From Perkinsus olseni (Eukaryota; Perkinsozoa; Perkinsida; Perkinsidae), in NCBI GenBank assembly GCA_013115135.1, contig JABANP010000058.1:62001-126000 (forward strand): a stretch of 64,000 nt of DNA, read 5' to 3'. Positions within the stretch are counted from its first letter, which is position 1, and each line of letters begins with the position of its first letter. A program made the position numbers and the translations under genes. This document shows positions 12,758-23,255 of the stretch, piece by piece. The notes beneath the pieces were generated by a model. It had not been told where the DNA came from and did not search any database. It saw nothing but the letters and a program-made list of their open reading frames with translations.

Positions 12758-15250
12758 ATGACCGAGTGGTCGAGCAGTAGAACTTCGAGGACTGCTCGAT
12801 CTGCTACCGGCTATGATGCTACGGCTGGTCTCCTGGATGTTCCGCTGTCGGCCATGCTGTTAGTAGGTTGGATTTCTTCCTCTGTCACCACCGCCATCAG
12901 GATTCTTTCTCCTCAGGTTGCATCGTGCCTTGATCGTGAGTCCATCAACACCTTAGTGTCCGTGGACCCCCGACTACGAGATTGTCTGATTCCTGAACTG
13001 CCGCTTGCTGCTCCCCGGAGGAGCGTACGTGTTGACAAGCCCTCTGAGGGTTGTGAAGTGAAGCGATCATGTGGCCTCCCCGCGATGCCCAAAGCCGTAG
13101 TCCGAGAACACTTGATAGCGAATGTTGTGGTAGGCGAAGAGCACACCCTACATGACAGGTAATTCCGTAGTTGTGCTGCTTGTAGAAACCCTCCGCGTCG
13201 CGTTGTTTGACGTCGCCCAAGGCGGCCTCGTCGCTGCCGCAGGAGCTACAAGACGCTGGCTTTGAACTTGCCGAGGAGGAGCGGCCTCAGCTGGGGGAGG
13301 GTAGGCCTTTTGGTTGCTGCAATTGTGGTAGTTTGATTTCTCTATTCAGGCAGCTTCGCCCGAGTATCATTAGTTGTCCGCAAAGACAAGTACTATGCAT
13401 TGAAGACTGTGACTAAGGTCCCCTTGGAGATCAGGGATATGGCCCAGCACGTAGGCGCCTCGCTAGTACCGGTGGACACCCGTTTATTTCCCCTCAGATG
13501 AAGCGGGAAGTGAACCTTCACTCGAGACTGTGCAGTCACCCAAGCATCGTTACCCTTCACGACTCTTTCGAAGACTCCAGGCGGATGTAGCCTCCACCCT
13601 CGCGTCCGCGTGCATGCCGCTGAGTTCTACTGACTCAGTTACATGCTACTCGAATGGTGTCCCTTTGGATCCCTGTCGGAAACCCTCGCCACATTGGGGG
13701 ACTCGGGCGTCAAAGCAGCACTGCCTCTCAGTATAACGGCATGCGCAGCTGCCATTGTTGTCGACCAACTTGCATCGGCAGCTGGGTAGACAGTCTCCTC
13801 GGCCTTCCAAGGAATCACGTAGATCATCCACGCCGTAGGTATTTACACGAGAATGGTGTCATTCACCGTGACATCAAACCCGACAACATCCTCATAGCCA
13901 GCCTCACCCCGAGAGACGTGGAGCTACGCTTGACTGACTTCGGCTGGAGTGACAATTCACTGCTCGTGCCTCAGTCGTCACTACCCTTCCCGTCAGGCTG
14001 TTTAGCAAACGACGCTGCTGAGATCTATTCGAAGTGCGGTACTCCGGGGTTCGCTGCGCCTGAGGTATTCGCTGGACGACAGCAGACGACCGCAAGTGAC
14101 ATCTGGAGCATCGGGGCTGTACTTTCCCAATAGGAGGTCGATGCTTGCACTTCTAAGCATAGGTGTTGCGCAGCATCTGCGGAGCGCCGGAGACCTATCG
14201 AAGGTTCGATCCGCGCCTAGCAGATCTTGACCAGCGCCTCACACGGGTGGACCCCCGGGCCCGGCCGAGAGCCGAGGAAATCTGTAGGCAGTGACGGCTG
14301 TCTGTACTATGATGTCATATTTGGGAACCCTTAGCTCAACATGCGTGGATGAGATGGGCACTGGAGGCCCGTAAAGACTACTCCTGCGCCTGGCTTTGCC
14401 AGCTTGTGGATCAAGCACGGCGAAGTCGAACGATGATAGGCCCAGGTTAGTCCCTAGGGGTCACTCTGCAGGTGGCTGCTGAGGCGTGCCAGGCGTTAGC
14501 GTAAGTGACATCGGGATTAGTAGCAATAAACATCGCCGGCGTCGGAAGATGATTCTGATCGCACAGGCCGTGATCATGCGGGCATTCCCCCACGTTATCC
14601 AGGTGAATCACCGGCTGTCTCGCTGGACCAGCCTCTACGACCCATCGTCCATCGATCAGCGAGTGGTGCTGATATAGCTGTGGCGAGCAGCAAGCCCCCG
14701 ACTGGAATGGGCTCTCCAATCATGGGTGGCGGGAGGTCACCTGTACTGTCCCCGAGATCGCCGCACTGGAATAATACCAAGCCTGCCGTAAGCTCCTCTA
14801 GCCCGCTACTGATTGCTGCGGTGATATCAAAAAGTATCATGTCTTTGCTGGAGCTCGGTCCCCGTCCGCCATTGCCTGTAGGTACTCCCGACAACTCCAC
14901 CCAAGTACCCCGCTCAAGCTACTAGTAACAGCCCATGGCGCGGTCCTCCTCGTCCTACTCGAGTTGCACCACCACCACCTCCTCCTGCCGCAACGACAGT
15001 TGTCCGAACTCAGTGGCAGCCTCCCTCTCAGCATCTCATCTACACTAACGTTATATGAAGATTATAGAATGCCAATATACTCTCATCTATGGTAGGTACC
15101 GCAACCAGTCCTGCAGAGCCCCTTCCTCGAGCACAGAGTAATTCGGCGCTCCGCCACGATATCAGTCGTAACATCCAACGGTATAGTGACGAAACAAGGG
15201 AACTGCTGAACAGCATGTTACAGCGTCATCCCGATGAAGTTTGTGTTTAA
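12758..15250 (+). CDS. Ser/Thr protein kinase with proline-rich C-terminal tail
   Basis: Multi-exon gene starting at ATG 12758 (MTEWSSSRTSRTARS). Kinase elements appear in order: Gly loop built across an intron (LGEG + GSFARVSLVV, about 13300-13370), VAIK-type lysine in YYALKTVTK, MKREVNLHSRLCSHPSIVTL (about 13500-13555), GYLHENGVIHRDIKPDNIL (about 13837-13895), LTDFGWSDNS (about 13930-13965), GTPGFAAPEVF and TASDIWSIGAVL. The domain closes with RARPRAEEI joined to QHAWMRWALEARK across a 50-nt intron. DFGWS is a hallmark of Aurora kinases, but the activation segment here is longer and has FAAPE, so a general CAMK/AGC-like label is safer. A Ser/Pro-rich tail follows (SSKPPTGMGSPIMGGGRSP; PTRVAPPPPPPAATTV near 14950-15000). 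A final exon, HDISRNIQRYSDETRELLN, ends at TAA 15250. Tail splicing is only partly resolved; the kinase could end sooner. Confidence 0.8.
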
Positions 15251-15392
15251 CCTGTCTTTCCTGTCCTACTCGACCGACTTGAGTTCTGGCAAAGTCATTC
15301 GACTATGAACAACCCATGACTAGCACGCGTATTGTGCGATATCGACAAGCTAGCCGCCTGCCAGCTCAGTAAACTTTCATCCTCCTCCGACA

Positions 15393-16077
15393 ATGTTCTC
15401 CACTCGCATAGGTGGTGACGAACCAGAAGGCTGCATTGCGTTGATACTGTGAGTGTGCTGCTGCCCAGAGCGAATCTACCGCTCCTCTGACGTCTTAGGT
15501 ATCTTGCTTGTGGTATACGCCCGCCCGAGCCTCCACGTAAACTTGCGCCATCTACTCGGTCGAGGAAGTCCAGTGGGAAGTTCATGCAAACACCGGCCCT
15601 GGCCGATGCCACGCTCCCTACATTCCCATACAGGTGTGCGACGCTCTTCTCATCCGAGTCGCCGAGCCCGGTTGTCTCCTCTTCAGCGGGCCTCCATCCG
15701 ACGCATCCACAGCTGACGATGAAGGGCAGCCATCATCAGAGGCGATGGATAGTGATTCTCCTAGGTTGGTGACGGCATGTTCGAACAGCCTCCCTTCCTT
15801 CTCCGTTCGCCAGGCCCCCTATATCACGCTCGGTCTCCAGTGACGAACTATTACGTGTACGTATTGGGCAAGCCTACGCTCAGTCTCAGCGGATTTCCCA
15901 GTTCCACCCACTCACCGACTACTTCCCCCGCGCGGGTAGCTGCAGGATTCGTCCAAGGGTGGGCCCGACGGGACACACCCCGGTAGCTAGTCATCAGGGC
16001 AGGCGGAACCCGCTATAGGAGCCATGGAAGCTTTCTTCGACCGACTGTTCCCTCCAGCGCCGAAGAGAAAAGTATAG
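15393..16077 (+). CDS. Hypothetical Ser/Pro-rich protein with basic C-terminus
   Basis: Starts at ATG 15393 with MFSTRIGGDEPEGCIALI. A 49-nt intron (gtgagt...cttag, about 15449-15497) joins in phase to LACGIRPPEPPRKLAPSTRS and then GKFMQTPALADATLPTFPY. Further exons read SEAMDSDSP and SSDELLRVRIGQAYAQSQRI. The end reads AIGAMEAFFDRLFPPAPKRK before TAG at 16077. The terminal PKRK resembles a short nuclear localisation signal, which is inference. Some junctions require introns of only 20-26 nt, or alternatively a readthrough frame, so the middle is uncertain. No known domain. Confidence 0.5.
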
Positions 16078-16653
16078 TTAGTAGGCGTTGGAAACGTGCA
16101 TGCTTCCAGTTCTCAGGTCTCTGCAGTAGTAAACTCTGCGCCATGTTCTCGGATAGAGATCGCACGTACAGCCTGGCGCATTCGCCAGAGACGCTGTCAG
16201 CCTCTCAAGAGCTGCATGTAGGGAATAGCTCCTATTCCCAGATGTAGATCATTCTCCTCAGCAAGCGGACCGATTCAGCAAGCTGCAAGCCAGCAGCTGC
16301 TGTCCATTTCGCCGGTCGTCCGACAGTCAAGTACGTAACGCGTTGACCTGCATCAGGTAAGAACCAGTGCGGGCATCAGCCTTAACTCTTCGGTTCATGG
16401 CTCAGGTCTGTTGGTCTGTCAGTATATAGAAATTCTGGTCCCAGTCAGTCAGATGGCCCTCCATCATACGGGAGTCTTGTCCGTCACACCATCGCGAGTT
16501 TTGATCAAGCGCGATTGGTCGTGTTAGTCTCGAATCTTAGTTTATCAATATTTAGGGAGTTGCGTTCGCGTAGTGGAAATAACCTATCACTGCCCCACTC
16601 AACAACCCAACGACCTCTTTAGGAGAAACAGTGAAAGATCGAGGCTGAGTACT
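16078..16653. other. Spacer with possible short plus-strand exons
   Basis: Between the stop at 16077 and the end of the minus-strand gene at 16654. A plus-strand ATG at 16143 opens MFSDRDRTYSLAHSPETLS, and a later stretch could read GPIQQAASQQLLSISPVV (about 16270-16330), but I could not join them in phase. The remainder is AT-richer and looks noncoding. Confidence 0.3.
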
Positions 16654-19273
16654 TCATGCTCCCTTTGCATGCGCTTCTAGATTCACCCTGGACAGAACAC
16701 TCGCCCAGAACCTGTCTGTTTGGCGCAAAGTCTTTCTATTATACTCAGCCATCGTATGCGAGACCTCTTGAGCGTTCAAGTCGCGGATCTTCGAGAGGAG
16801 ATCAGGGATGCTGGCGAAGTACTGCAGTCCGGGGAAGCGACTGAAGTCGCTGTATTGGTACCTGCAAGCCGCAGTAGAGAGGTAAAGTCTCAGTGGAATG
16901 ACGTACCAGTATCGCATAGCGTCGAGCCGCATGTGACGACGGAGCCACCATATACCTTTCCGTTTCCGAGTGAAGTCATAAGACTCCACAGTGCTCATCT
17001 GGAAGGGCGTGTAAGGGAATTCGACTAGTTCTCCATCCCGTGCCTGCCGGGGAGGGACCTGACAGCATCGACTTCTTCTTATCGGTCCATGGCAGCAGCG
17101 GTGCATGAGAGTACATGATGGAGCTTCTCGCGATGGAGTCGTCGACGTATAACTCCAACACTCGAGTAGGTATCTTCGACCGCTGTTGTGTTGAGGGCTA
17201 CGGAGAGGAAGTACTTCATGTCCCGAACTAGATCAAGGGCAAGGCCAGTGTACCTATACTGCAGCAGTCACACATCCAGTTTTGGGGGAGGAAAGCCCTC
17301 CCATTCTAGCAGCCCCTGGCCCTGATTTCAAGGTTACCCGCTGCGCACTTAGCAGAGAGGCTAGAGCCATTCCCAGGAAACTTCGGCGAGAGCGGATAGG
17401 CCGTCGGTTGGCTTCGAATATCAGACAGCGATGAACGACTGATACCACTTGTACTTACATAGCCGACATCTCTAGGTCCTGCCCCTTCGCCGCTTCTATG
17501 GCCTTCAACAACAAGTTCTCAGCAACGTCTCGAGCAGTGTCAGCCGAGCGAACACCTACACCCAGCCTGGACCAAGAGTTCCACAGAAATATCTCACCCG
17601 CCTCTCGCGACTCCGGTAGACCATCGCCACTATCGGCTATTTCTTTCGACTGTTCATCATAATCAGCATTTACATCATCTTCCCCATGAGTGACAGCATA
17701 GGGTCTGTGACCAGGGCGTACGGCCTGGTACATCGCCTCTCCTACCGACAACTGCCCCCTTTGATACAGCAGACGGTACCTGCCCCACGAGATGGGTCCA
17801 CCCGGTGGGAGTGCCTACATCCACTCCTCGCTTGGTATGAAGATCGGTATTTCCATGCTGTAGAGTTCATAGAAGGTCATCTGAGCATGGTCCCAAGGCA
17901 GCAAGACGACTGCCTTGTACCTCGAAGCTTCCGCGTAGCTCATGGTCTGACCTTCCTTCAAGAATTCGAATTCTGACACCTCTAGCTCCGCTACTTTACT
18001 CGCCTCTTCAAGAAACTGCGCCAGGATGCACTCGAAGGTGTCATAAATGTAGAGTATCGATCGCCATACTAGGACGGTCTTTTTGATAGGTGTATACGTT
18101 GCCTCGGTGTACAGACCGTGCGGCCGCACAGTAGGCCAGCGATGACCTGTTTGGTAGTAAATCTGTTCAGCAAGGATAGGGTTGTTGGCTGCTGCCAGGA
18201 CCCTATCACTTGACATGTACCGGTCAAAGTACTCCCATAACGTGTTGATGTCATTGGGTGGGCACAAGTTCAGAAGGGCTACCCCGAAGTACCCTACCAT
18301 CATCGTCACGCGCTCACAAATATCCTCACTCGCTTTCAATTCCATCAGGCAACCCGACAAAGGCTCCGTGCAGATCAGTAGGTCAGCCGCGCAAAGGAAA
18401 GGGTCCTCTCGATAGGCCCTGGCAACCTCAGCCTCCATCGTCTGCCATGTGTGCTTCCATGGGTCCTTTTCTACTTCTTTGAACAAAGCAGCCAGCCTTT
18501 TCCCTGCCCCATCCCCTTGGCACAGACTGCCATCCACAGCGCACCAGCGATCCTCTAGACCATAGTATCTGGCGGATATCCGAGCCGAGGGCTCGACCAT
18601 GCTCAGCAGCCTCTGCAGCTGGTCGACAGGCTCTCGACTGAGTGAACCGTGCGTACCCATCACAGCCACCTTGAACTCGGCAGCCGACAGGGCTGCACTC
18701 TCCGATACCTCTCTGGGGTGGTACTCCTGGGGCCCCATGGGAGGGTCTACCGGATGCGCCCTGACATACTCCTGGTACGTCATGAAGTGTGTCTCCTCTA
18801 GGTTGATCCATAACGTCCATGATGTCCAACCCCCAGGTGCTGCCCTTGAGGTAATCCAGCGACAGCTCCTTGCCGCACATCACAACAATATATTGTAGGT
18901 CCCTCTGAGCTATCTCACGATGCTCAGTATTGTCACTCGCCATCAGATGCCTTGCTCGGATGAAGAGGGCTGCCATGTAGCCATAGAGACAGAAGTCGTC
19001 CTCTTCCGGAATGTTGTAGCAAAGGTGGCGGTAGAAGCCGTAGGGCGGGTACTCCCTGCCGTCCCATCGCTCGCATATTGCGTTGGCCTCATTTAACAGA
19101 TCGACGTCCACTGGGAAGCCTTCACGAGCATTCCCCTGAAATCGAGTCTTGAAGGACCGCCAAACACTACTGTTGTTGCATTCGATGACGCCGGGCGAGG
19201 GCCACTCCTTCGGCAAGGACGGCGCACTCGGTAGGCACAGGGTGAGCAACAGCCAGTAGGGGTTGACCCTCAT
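16654..19273 (-). CDS. Secreted or lumenal glycosyltransferase-like protein
   Basis: The start is the ATG at 19273. MRVNPYWLLLTLCLPSAPSL is a good signal peptide or membrane anchor. A Cys-rich N-domain follows (YGFYRHLCYNIPEEDDFCLY, about 19000-19060), then a long exon at 17815-18780 with DPFLCAADLLICTEPLSGCL, AANNPILAEQIYYQTG and AVVLLPWDHAQMTFYELYSM followed by IPIFIPSEEWM. The last exons carry YQYSDFSRFPGLQYFASIPD and end at 16654. The pattern 'PxxxxMxxxELYxxxxPxFxPS' followed by 'FPxxxYFxSIPDLL' resembles the C-terminal donor-binding half of GT-B-type glycosyltransferases in protists. This is family resemblance from memory, not a search. A frame change near 18790-18830 has no obvious intron and may be a sequence error or a missed short intron. 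Neighbours give no functional hint. Confidence 0.6.
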
Positions 19274-19444
19274 CGAGAGCGATAGCAGGATACTCCCACT
19301 GTCAAGTTCCAAGGCCAGGCTATGGTCGGTCCGAAGTCACCTCGCCCCGGACTTGATTGACTACTGTAAACTAGCAGCATATGAGTAGAAAAGAGTGACG
19401 TGTTGGCAAGTATATTGATAATGATAGTAACGCTGAGGCGGCTT

Positions 19445-20207
19445 CTATTCCTTCCCCTCGATCCGCCATGCTGTGCACGCCGTACCTGAGAACATGTGAC
19501 AACTCCCGATGACGTTTCATGGCAGCTCCCAGACAGTACAGACGAAGATGAGTGCCATAGCGTTAGTCTGTTGACTCTCTGGCAACTGCCAGAAGACCGC
19601 CTCGTGATTGGGGCAGTTGTTGCAAGTATACTCGGTAGTCCGAGATAGGGTAGGGTCGTGGATGACGTCGCTCCGAATCATCAATGCTTCCCTGAAGAGA
19701 CGGTATGGACGAAGAAGATGGCATTATCGGTGGTATCACTTATGATGATAAGATACGTCATTCCGGAAAACGACCAAGTCGTCAGCATTTATGTTCTCCA
19801 ACTCATCGTCCTTTGATACCACTCGCTGGACGTAGGGGCAGGTCCTGAAAGAGCGCATAAGAGAACAAAGACGGCTCGGCTATGAGAGAATAATCCCAGC
19901 AAGCTTGGGGGGAAAGGCCAAACTACGAGAGGAAGTGTACGGCTCAGAAGTTAGACATGGTGTGGTATGAAGCCATGATATGCATGTGGTATATATCCCT
20001 CTAGGCTGCCAAACCATTACTGGTCTGTGCTGCTAAGTAGCGTCATTGGCACGAGCTATTCGGACCGGTCTACTACCACTCTTCCCGCAACTCCTCCACA
20101 TCTTCCCGTTACTACCTGCATGCGTACTCTAATGCAACCTCCCGCTTGTTCTCCCGGGGGTAGAGGAGGTTGTTACACTCCGGACAGAATTTGAGTTGGG
20201 CGGACAT
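19445..20207 (-). CDS. RPB9: RNA polymerase II subunit RPB9
   Basis: Four short exons encode about 110 residues. Exon 1 (20116-20207) starts MSAQLKFCPECNNLLYPREN and ends YACR, the first half of the N-terminal zinc ribbon. After an intron of about 270 nt, exon 2 (19740-19844) supplies TCPYVQRVVSKDDEL. Exon 3 supplies IRSDVIHDPTLSRTTEYTCN, then NCPNHEAVFWQ and MALIFVC. Exon 4 gives TACTAWRIEGKE and TAG at 19445. The two CxxC pairs, 'DPTLxRT' and 'CPxHEAVFxQ' are diagnostic of RPB9, the Pol II subunit that supports transcript cleavage and fidelity with TFIIS. Length fits the family (about 110-125 aa). The C-terminal zinc pair reads C-TA-C-TAW rather than the usual C-x4-C-x-HRW. Divergent from the CEP164-like gene. 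Confidence 0.9.
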
Positions 20208-20366
20208 GCTACAGGAGAAACACTGTGAGGACCGAAGCTAGCACGGCTGAGTTACTCAAAACGACCTGACGCGGTCGAAGGACGGGATCCAATCCGAGGA
20301 GAGAGATGCCTGTTATTTGGGCGCTAATAGTAATCTCTGGACGACGGAAGAACGTTCGAAACTCCC
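20208..20366. promoter_or_regulatory. Divergent promoter between RPB9 and the CEP164-like gene
   Basis: Only 159 bases separate the RPB9 start (20207, minus) from the proposed start of the WW-domain gene (20367, plus). The interval must hold both promoters. I see no TATA box or repeat in it. Confidence 0.45.
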
Positions 20367-22635
20367 ATGAAGCAGTACAAACCCGGCTCGAAACAACAAA
20401 ATGGCAAACATTTATCGCTTCGCTCCGCTGTGCGACGCTTTTTCATAACGTCGACGTGTCCGTTACGTTGGCCGAATATGGGGTTGTTTGGACGTGTCAG
20501 TAAATCAAGATCACCTTCGAAGAGCGTAGGAGAGTCCACCAATCGGCCTGGAGGTGATGCGGTGTCCGTCGGAGGTGCTGGTGAACGGTAGGCGGGCCGC
20601 CAAGCTCAGCAGTGTGCTCAGCATACCGTGATAGGCGAGGAAGCAGCGACGGTGCTGGTAGTAGTAGAGGAGTGACTACCGTGAACGACTTCGTAGCACG
20701 CAGTAAAATGAACCAGAAGCAAGGGCTTAAGCCTAGCGGGCCGGAGCTGGTGGCTTATGCGAAGTGGGCGGTGGCATCAGCGGCGTCCATTGGATGCAGC
20801 CTTCGAGTGCAGATACCTCGGAGTTGACCCCATGGCAGATGGGGACCTCTTGTGGATTGCCGAGGAGGCTATCTTGGCGCCGTTGCCGGGTACTCCTGGC
20901 CTTGCAGGGATTATTGTGTGTGGAATGGAGTGTTCTGCTAGGGGAGTGGACGGAGCACTTCGACTCAAACGACAGGATATTCTATTACAACTCGGGGACT
21001 CGTTCTTCCACTTGGACACACCCTTTAGAGGGCCTCTACAGGGACGCGTAGTACTACTGGGGGAGGGCTAAGGGACATCATCATCAGCATCACCTGTGCA
21101 GCTATGGGTAGATACAAGACGCTCGCGGCGATCCGGGATCCCAGTATTCAATCAGACCGAAAGTACCAGTTGCACACAGGTGACGTTGTTCTTCCGCTGC
21201 TACAGGTTAGAGTTGATAAGGAGCTGGCAGGAGGAGGTGGCCTCTCTAGAACGAGAGGTGAGAGCTCGCTACGCTTATTGACTGAACAGCGGCGGGTTGG
21301 GTAGTCCGCTGGACGCCCCATCGAGGCGATGCCTATCAGAGAGAGCTGCCTCATTAGTTCATCAATGCAGGTCCAGAAAGCGCTGCTTGACTGGGGTGAG
21401 CATGTTGACGATGCGGGCAACAAGTTCTACGCCAATAAGGAGACTGGCAAGAGTACCTGGACGGATCCCAGGACAGCTCTATGCCACTCCTACCAGTTGA
21501 AGAGCAAGGTCTTGAAGATGATGTGCGCAAATGCTGGTATTGGGAAGTCCCTGGGATCTGGACCGTATAGTATCCATCCACTAGGTCTTAAGTACCCCCC
21601 GGATGCTGCCAGTCTACGGCCGAAAGAAGCGCTGCCACCCATGGTTGCATCACCGTCGGCAGGGCCGTCCTCGAGGTCATCCCGGAGGCAGTTGCGGCCA
21701 TCGAGGTCGCCGCGAGAGGATCACCGGCAGGAAGTGAAGGGGGTAGTAGGGGACTGGGTATGGCCCGAGGGAAGAGCATTGGGTGTATTTAGAGGGGAGG
21801 CTCAGAGAGGGGCGCGGAGGAGACCCCACCGGCTGGGGCTGTAGAAGCAGCTGGCTCAGCACACCTTACGGGAGAAGCTTTGGTAGTAGCTGGCCGGAAT
21901 GTTCCGTTTCTGGGCGGATGCCGGGATTGAACCTGGGCGATTCGGTTGGAAATTGGAGAAGCATTCAGATAGGATTGAATCACTAGGTAGAGTTACGTAT
22001 GACTATTGAGTAGCTGAGCATAGAGACGCGGCAGTAGAAGGGAAAAGAACTTGCCCTGCCGGCCTCTCGCCCTTGAGGCTTTGTGTAGTTATCAGAAGTA
22101 GATGACATCCTGGGAGTTAGGGACATCCTTGCGGTCATAGCGGAATTGCGATGACAATCGCTGCCGTCGAATAGTTGTCGTTTGAAGGTGGGGAATGATG
22201 GGTCACCGGACCCGAGGGATGTCGAAGAGACAGCTGAGCAGACTGTGGTGAAAAAGAAGAAGAAAAAGAAAAAGAAACACAAAAAGGATCACCGGCACCG
22301 TGCGTCCTCACTAGTGGCGGAAGAGGAGATCATTTCGTCGCCGGATAAAGCTAGTACGTGGTGCTGTCTACCTCTCCATTGGGTACCTGTGCTCCCAGGT
22401 GCAGCAGCCCCAGGACCGCCACCACGGCCTGGATTGGGGCACCTGCCACCTGCTAGCACTACTGGGGTGTTGAGGGACGGCCCTCTGGCAGAAATAGGGG
22501 CTCCTAAGTGAGATGGTTGTTCCCCGGCGACAAGTTATGTGGGTCACGTTCAGGATGAGGACGGCGGGCATCCGTCTAGAGCCTCTACGGCTCCAACCCA
22601 GGAACTACCAGGGCCAAGCTGAAGAGACGCCATGA
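20367..22635 (+). CDS. CEP164-like protein with two WW domains
   Basis: Multi-exon gene starting at ATG 20367. Exons in phase give VTTVNDFVARSKMNQKQGLK, ELVAYAK + YLGVDPMADGDLLWIAEEA (intron about 20762-20810) and ILAPLPG + EWTEHFDSNDRIFYYN with TWTHPLEGLYRDA (intron about 20888-20940). 'GxDPxxxxxLLWIAxEAIxAPLPxxW' leading into a WW domain is the CEP164 N-terminal signature; CEP164 sits on distal appendages of the ciliary basal body. A short coiled segment (SWQEEVASLER) follows, then a second WW domain near 21380-21470 (DWGEHVDDAGNKFYANKETG, then STWTDP). The tail is Ser/Arg-rich and contains a poly-Lys run near 22245-22285. The stop at 22635 follows RNYQGQAEETP. The match is to the N-terminal module only, so other WW proteins of this class are possible. 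Confidence 0.7.
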
Positions 22636-22775
22636 TTTGTACATGCGTGCTAATTGCGTGTATGGAAAGGTTCCTACGCCAGTCTTGTACCACATTTCCT
22701 TCAACTCGTGCCTCCACCTCTGCGTTGGGTCCAGCTCGAGGTCCCTATCCCTGTCCAGAGCTCTTGTTATGTTGT

Positions 22776-23000
22776 ATGTCTTTGAACCGACTACCGTCTC
22801 TTAGCCTGATGATGGCAGCTGTTCCCCGCTGTCTGGTGATGATGCTGTTAGTCATGCCGGCTGTTGTGGTCGCCGATGAAGGTGCGGGGTGTCTTATAAA
22901 TTGGAAAATAGCAGAATTCATCGTTAGAGATGAGCAAGGTGGGGCTACTGTGACCAACCAGAGGCCGTCACCTATGAACCCTCCTCTTCCTGTTAGGTAA
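22776..23000 (+). CDS. Possible small secreted protein
   Basis: ATG at 22776 opens a 74-codon frame whose N-terminus is hydrophobic and signal-like: AAVPRCLVMMLLVMPAVVVA, then DEGAGC as a plausible cleavage context. It ends PLPVR, stop at 23000, where AG|GTAA could also be a splice donor. No family recognised. It lies between the end of the CEP164-like gene and PRP18. The rest of 22636-23255 shows no coding signal. Confidence 0.3.
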   Translation: MSLNRLPSLSLMMAAVPRCLVMMLLVMPAVVVADEGAGCLINWKIAEFIVRDEQGGATVTNQRPSPMNPPLPVR

Positions 23001-23255
23001 CATCGCCAGAGTTGATAATGATGTGGACGCCTGCCTTGTCCTCTCCGGTGTGACTTTCCTTAATATCTTCGCCTTCTATGCTCTATTCTGGTTCATGATA
23101 CGCACCTTGATGCTCTCTACTCAATGACTTCTATCTTCATCAACCTTGTTGTCTCTTTCCAATCCGAGTCTGTCCTCATGTTCATAAAAGGTGTCCCATT
23201 CTGAAGTTTCTCTTGAGTTCAGTGGCAGGAATGGCAGAGTCCCTCAGTAGTTGAC

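Noticed and set aside
16654..19273. Kinase or phosphatase identity for the secreted protein
   Set aside because: No HRD/DFG or RHG motif is present; the pattern fits a glycosyltransferase-like C-half instead.
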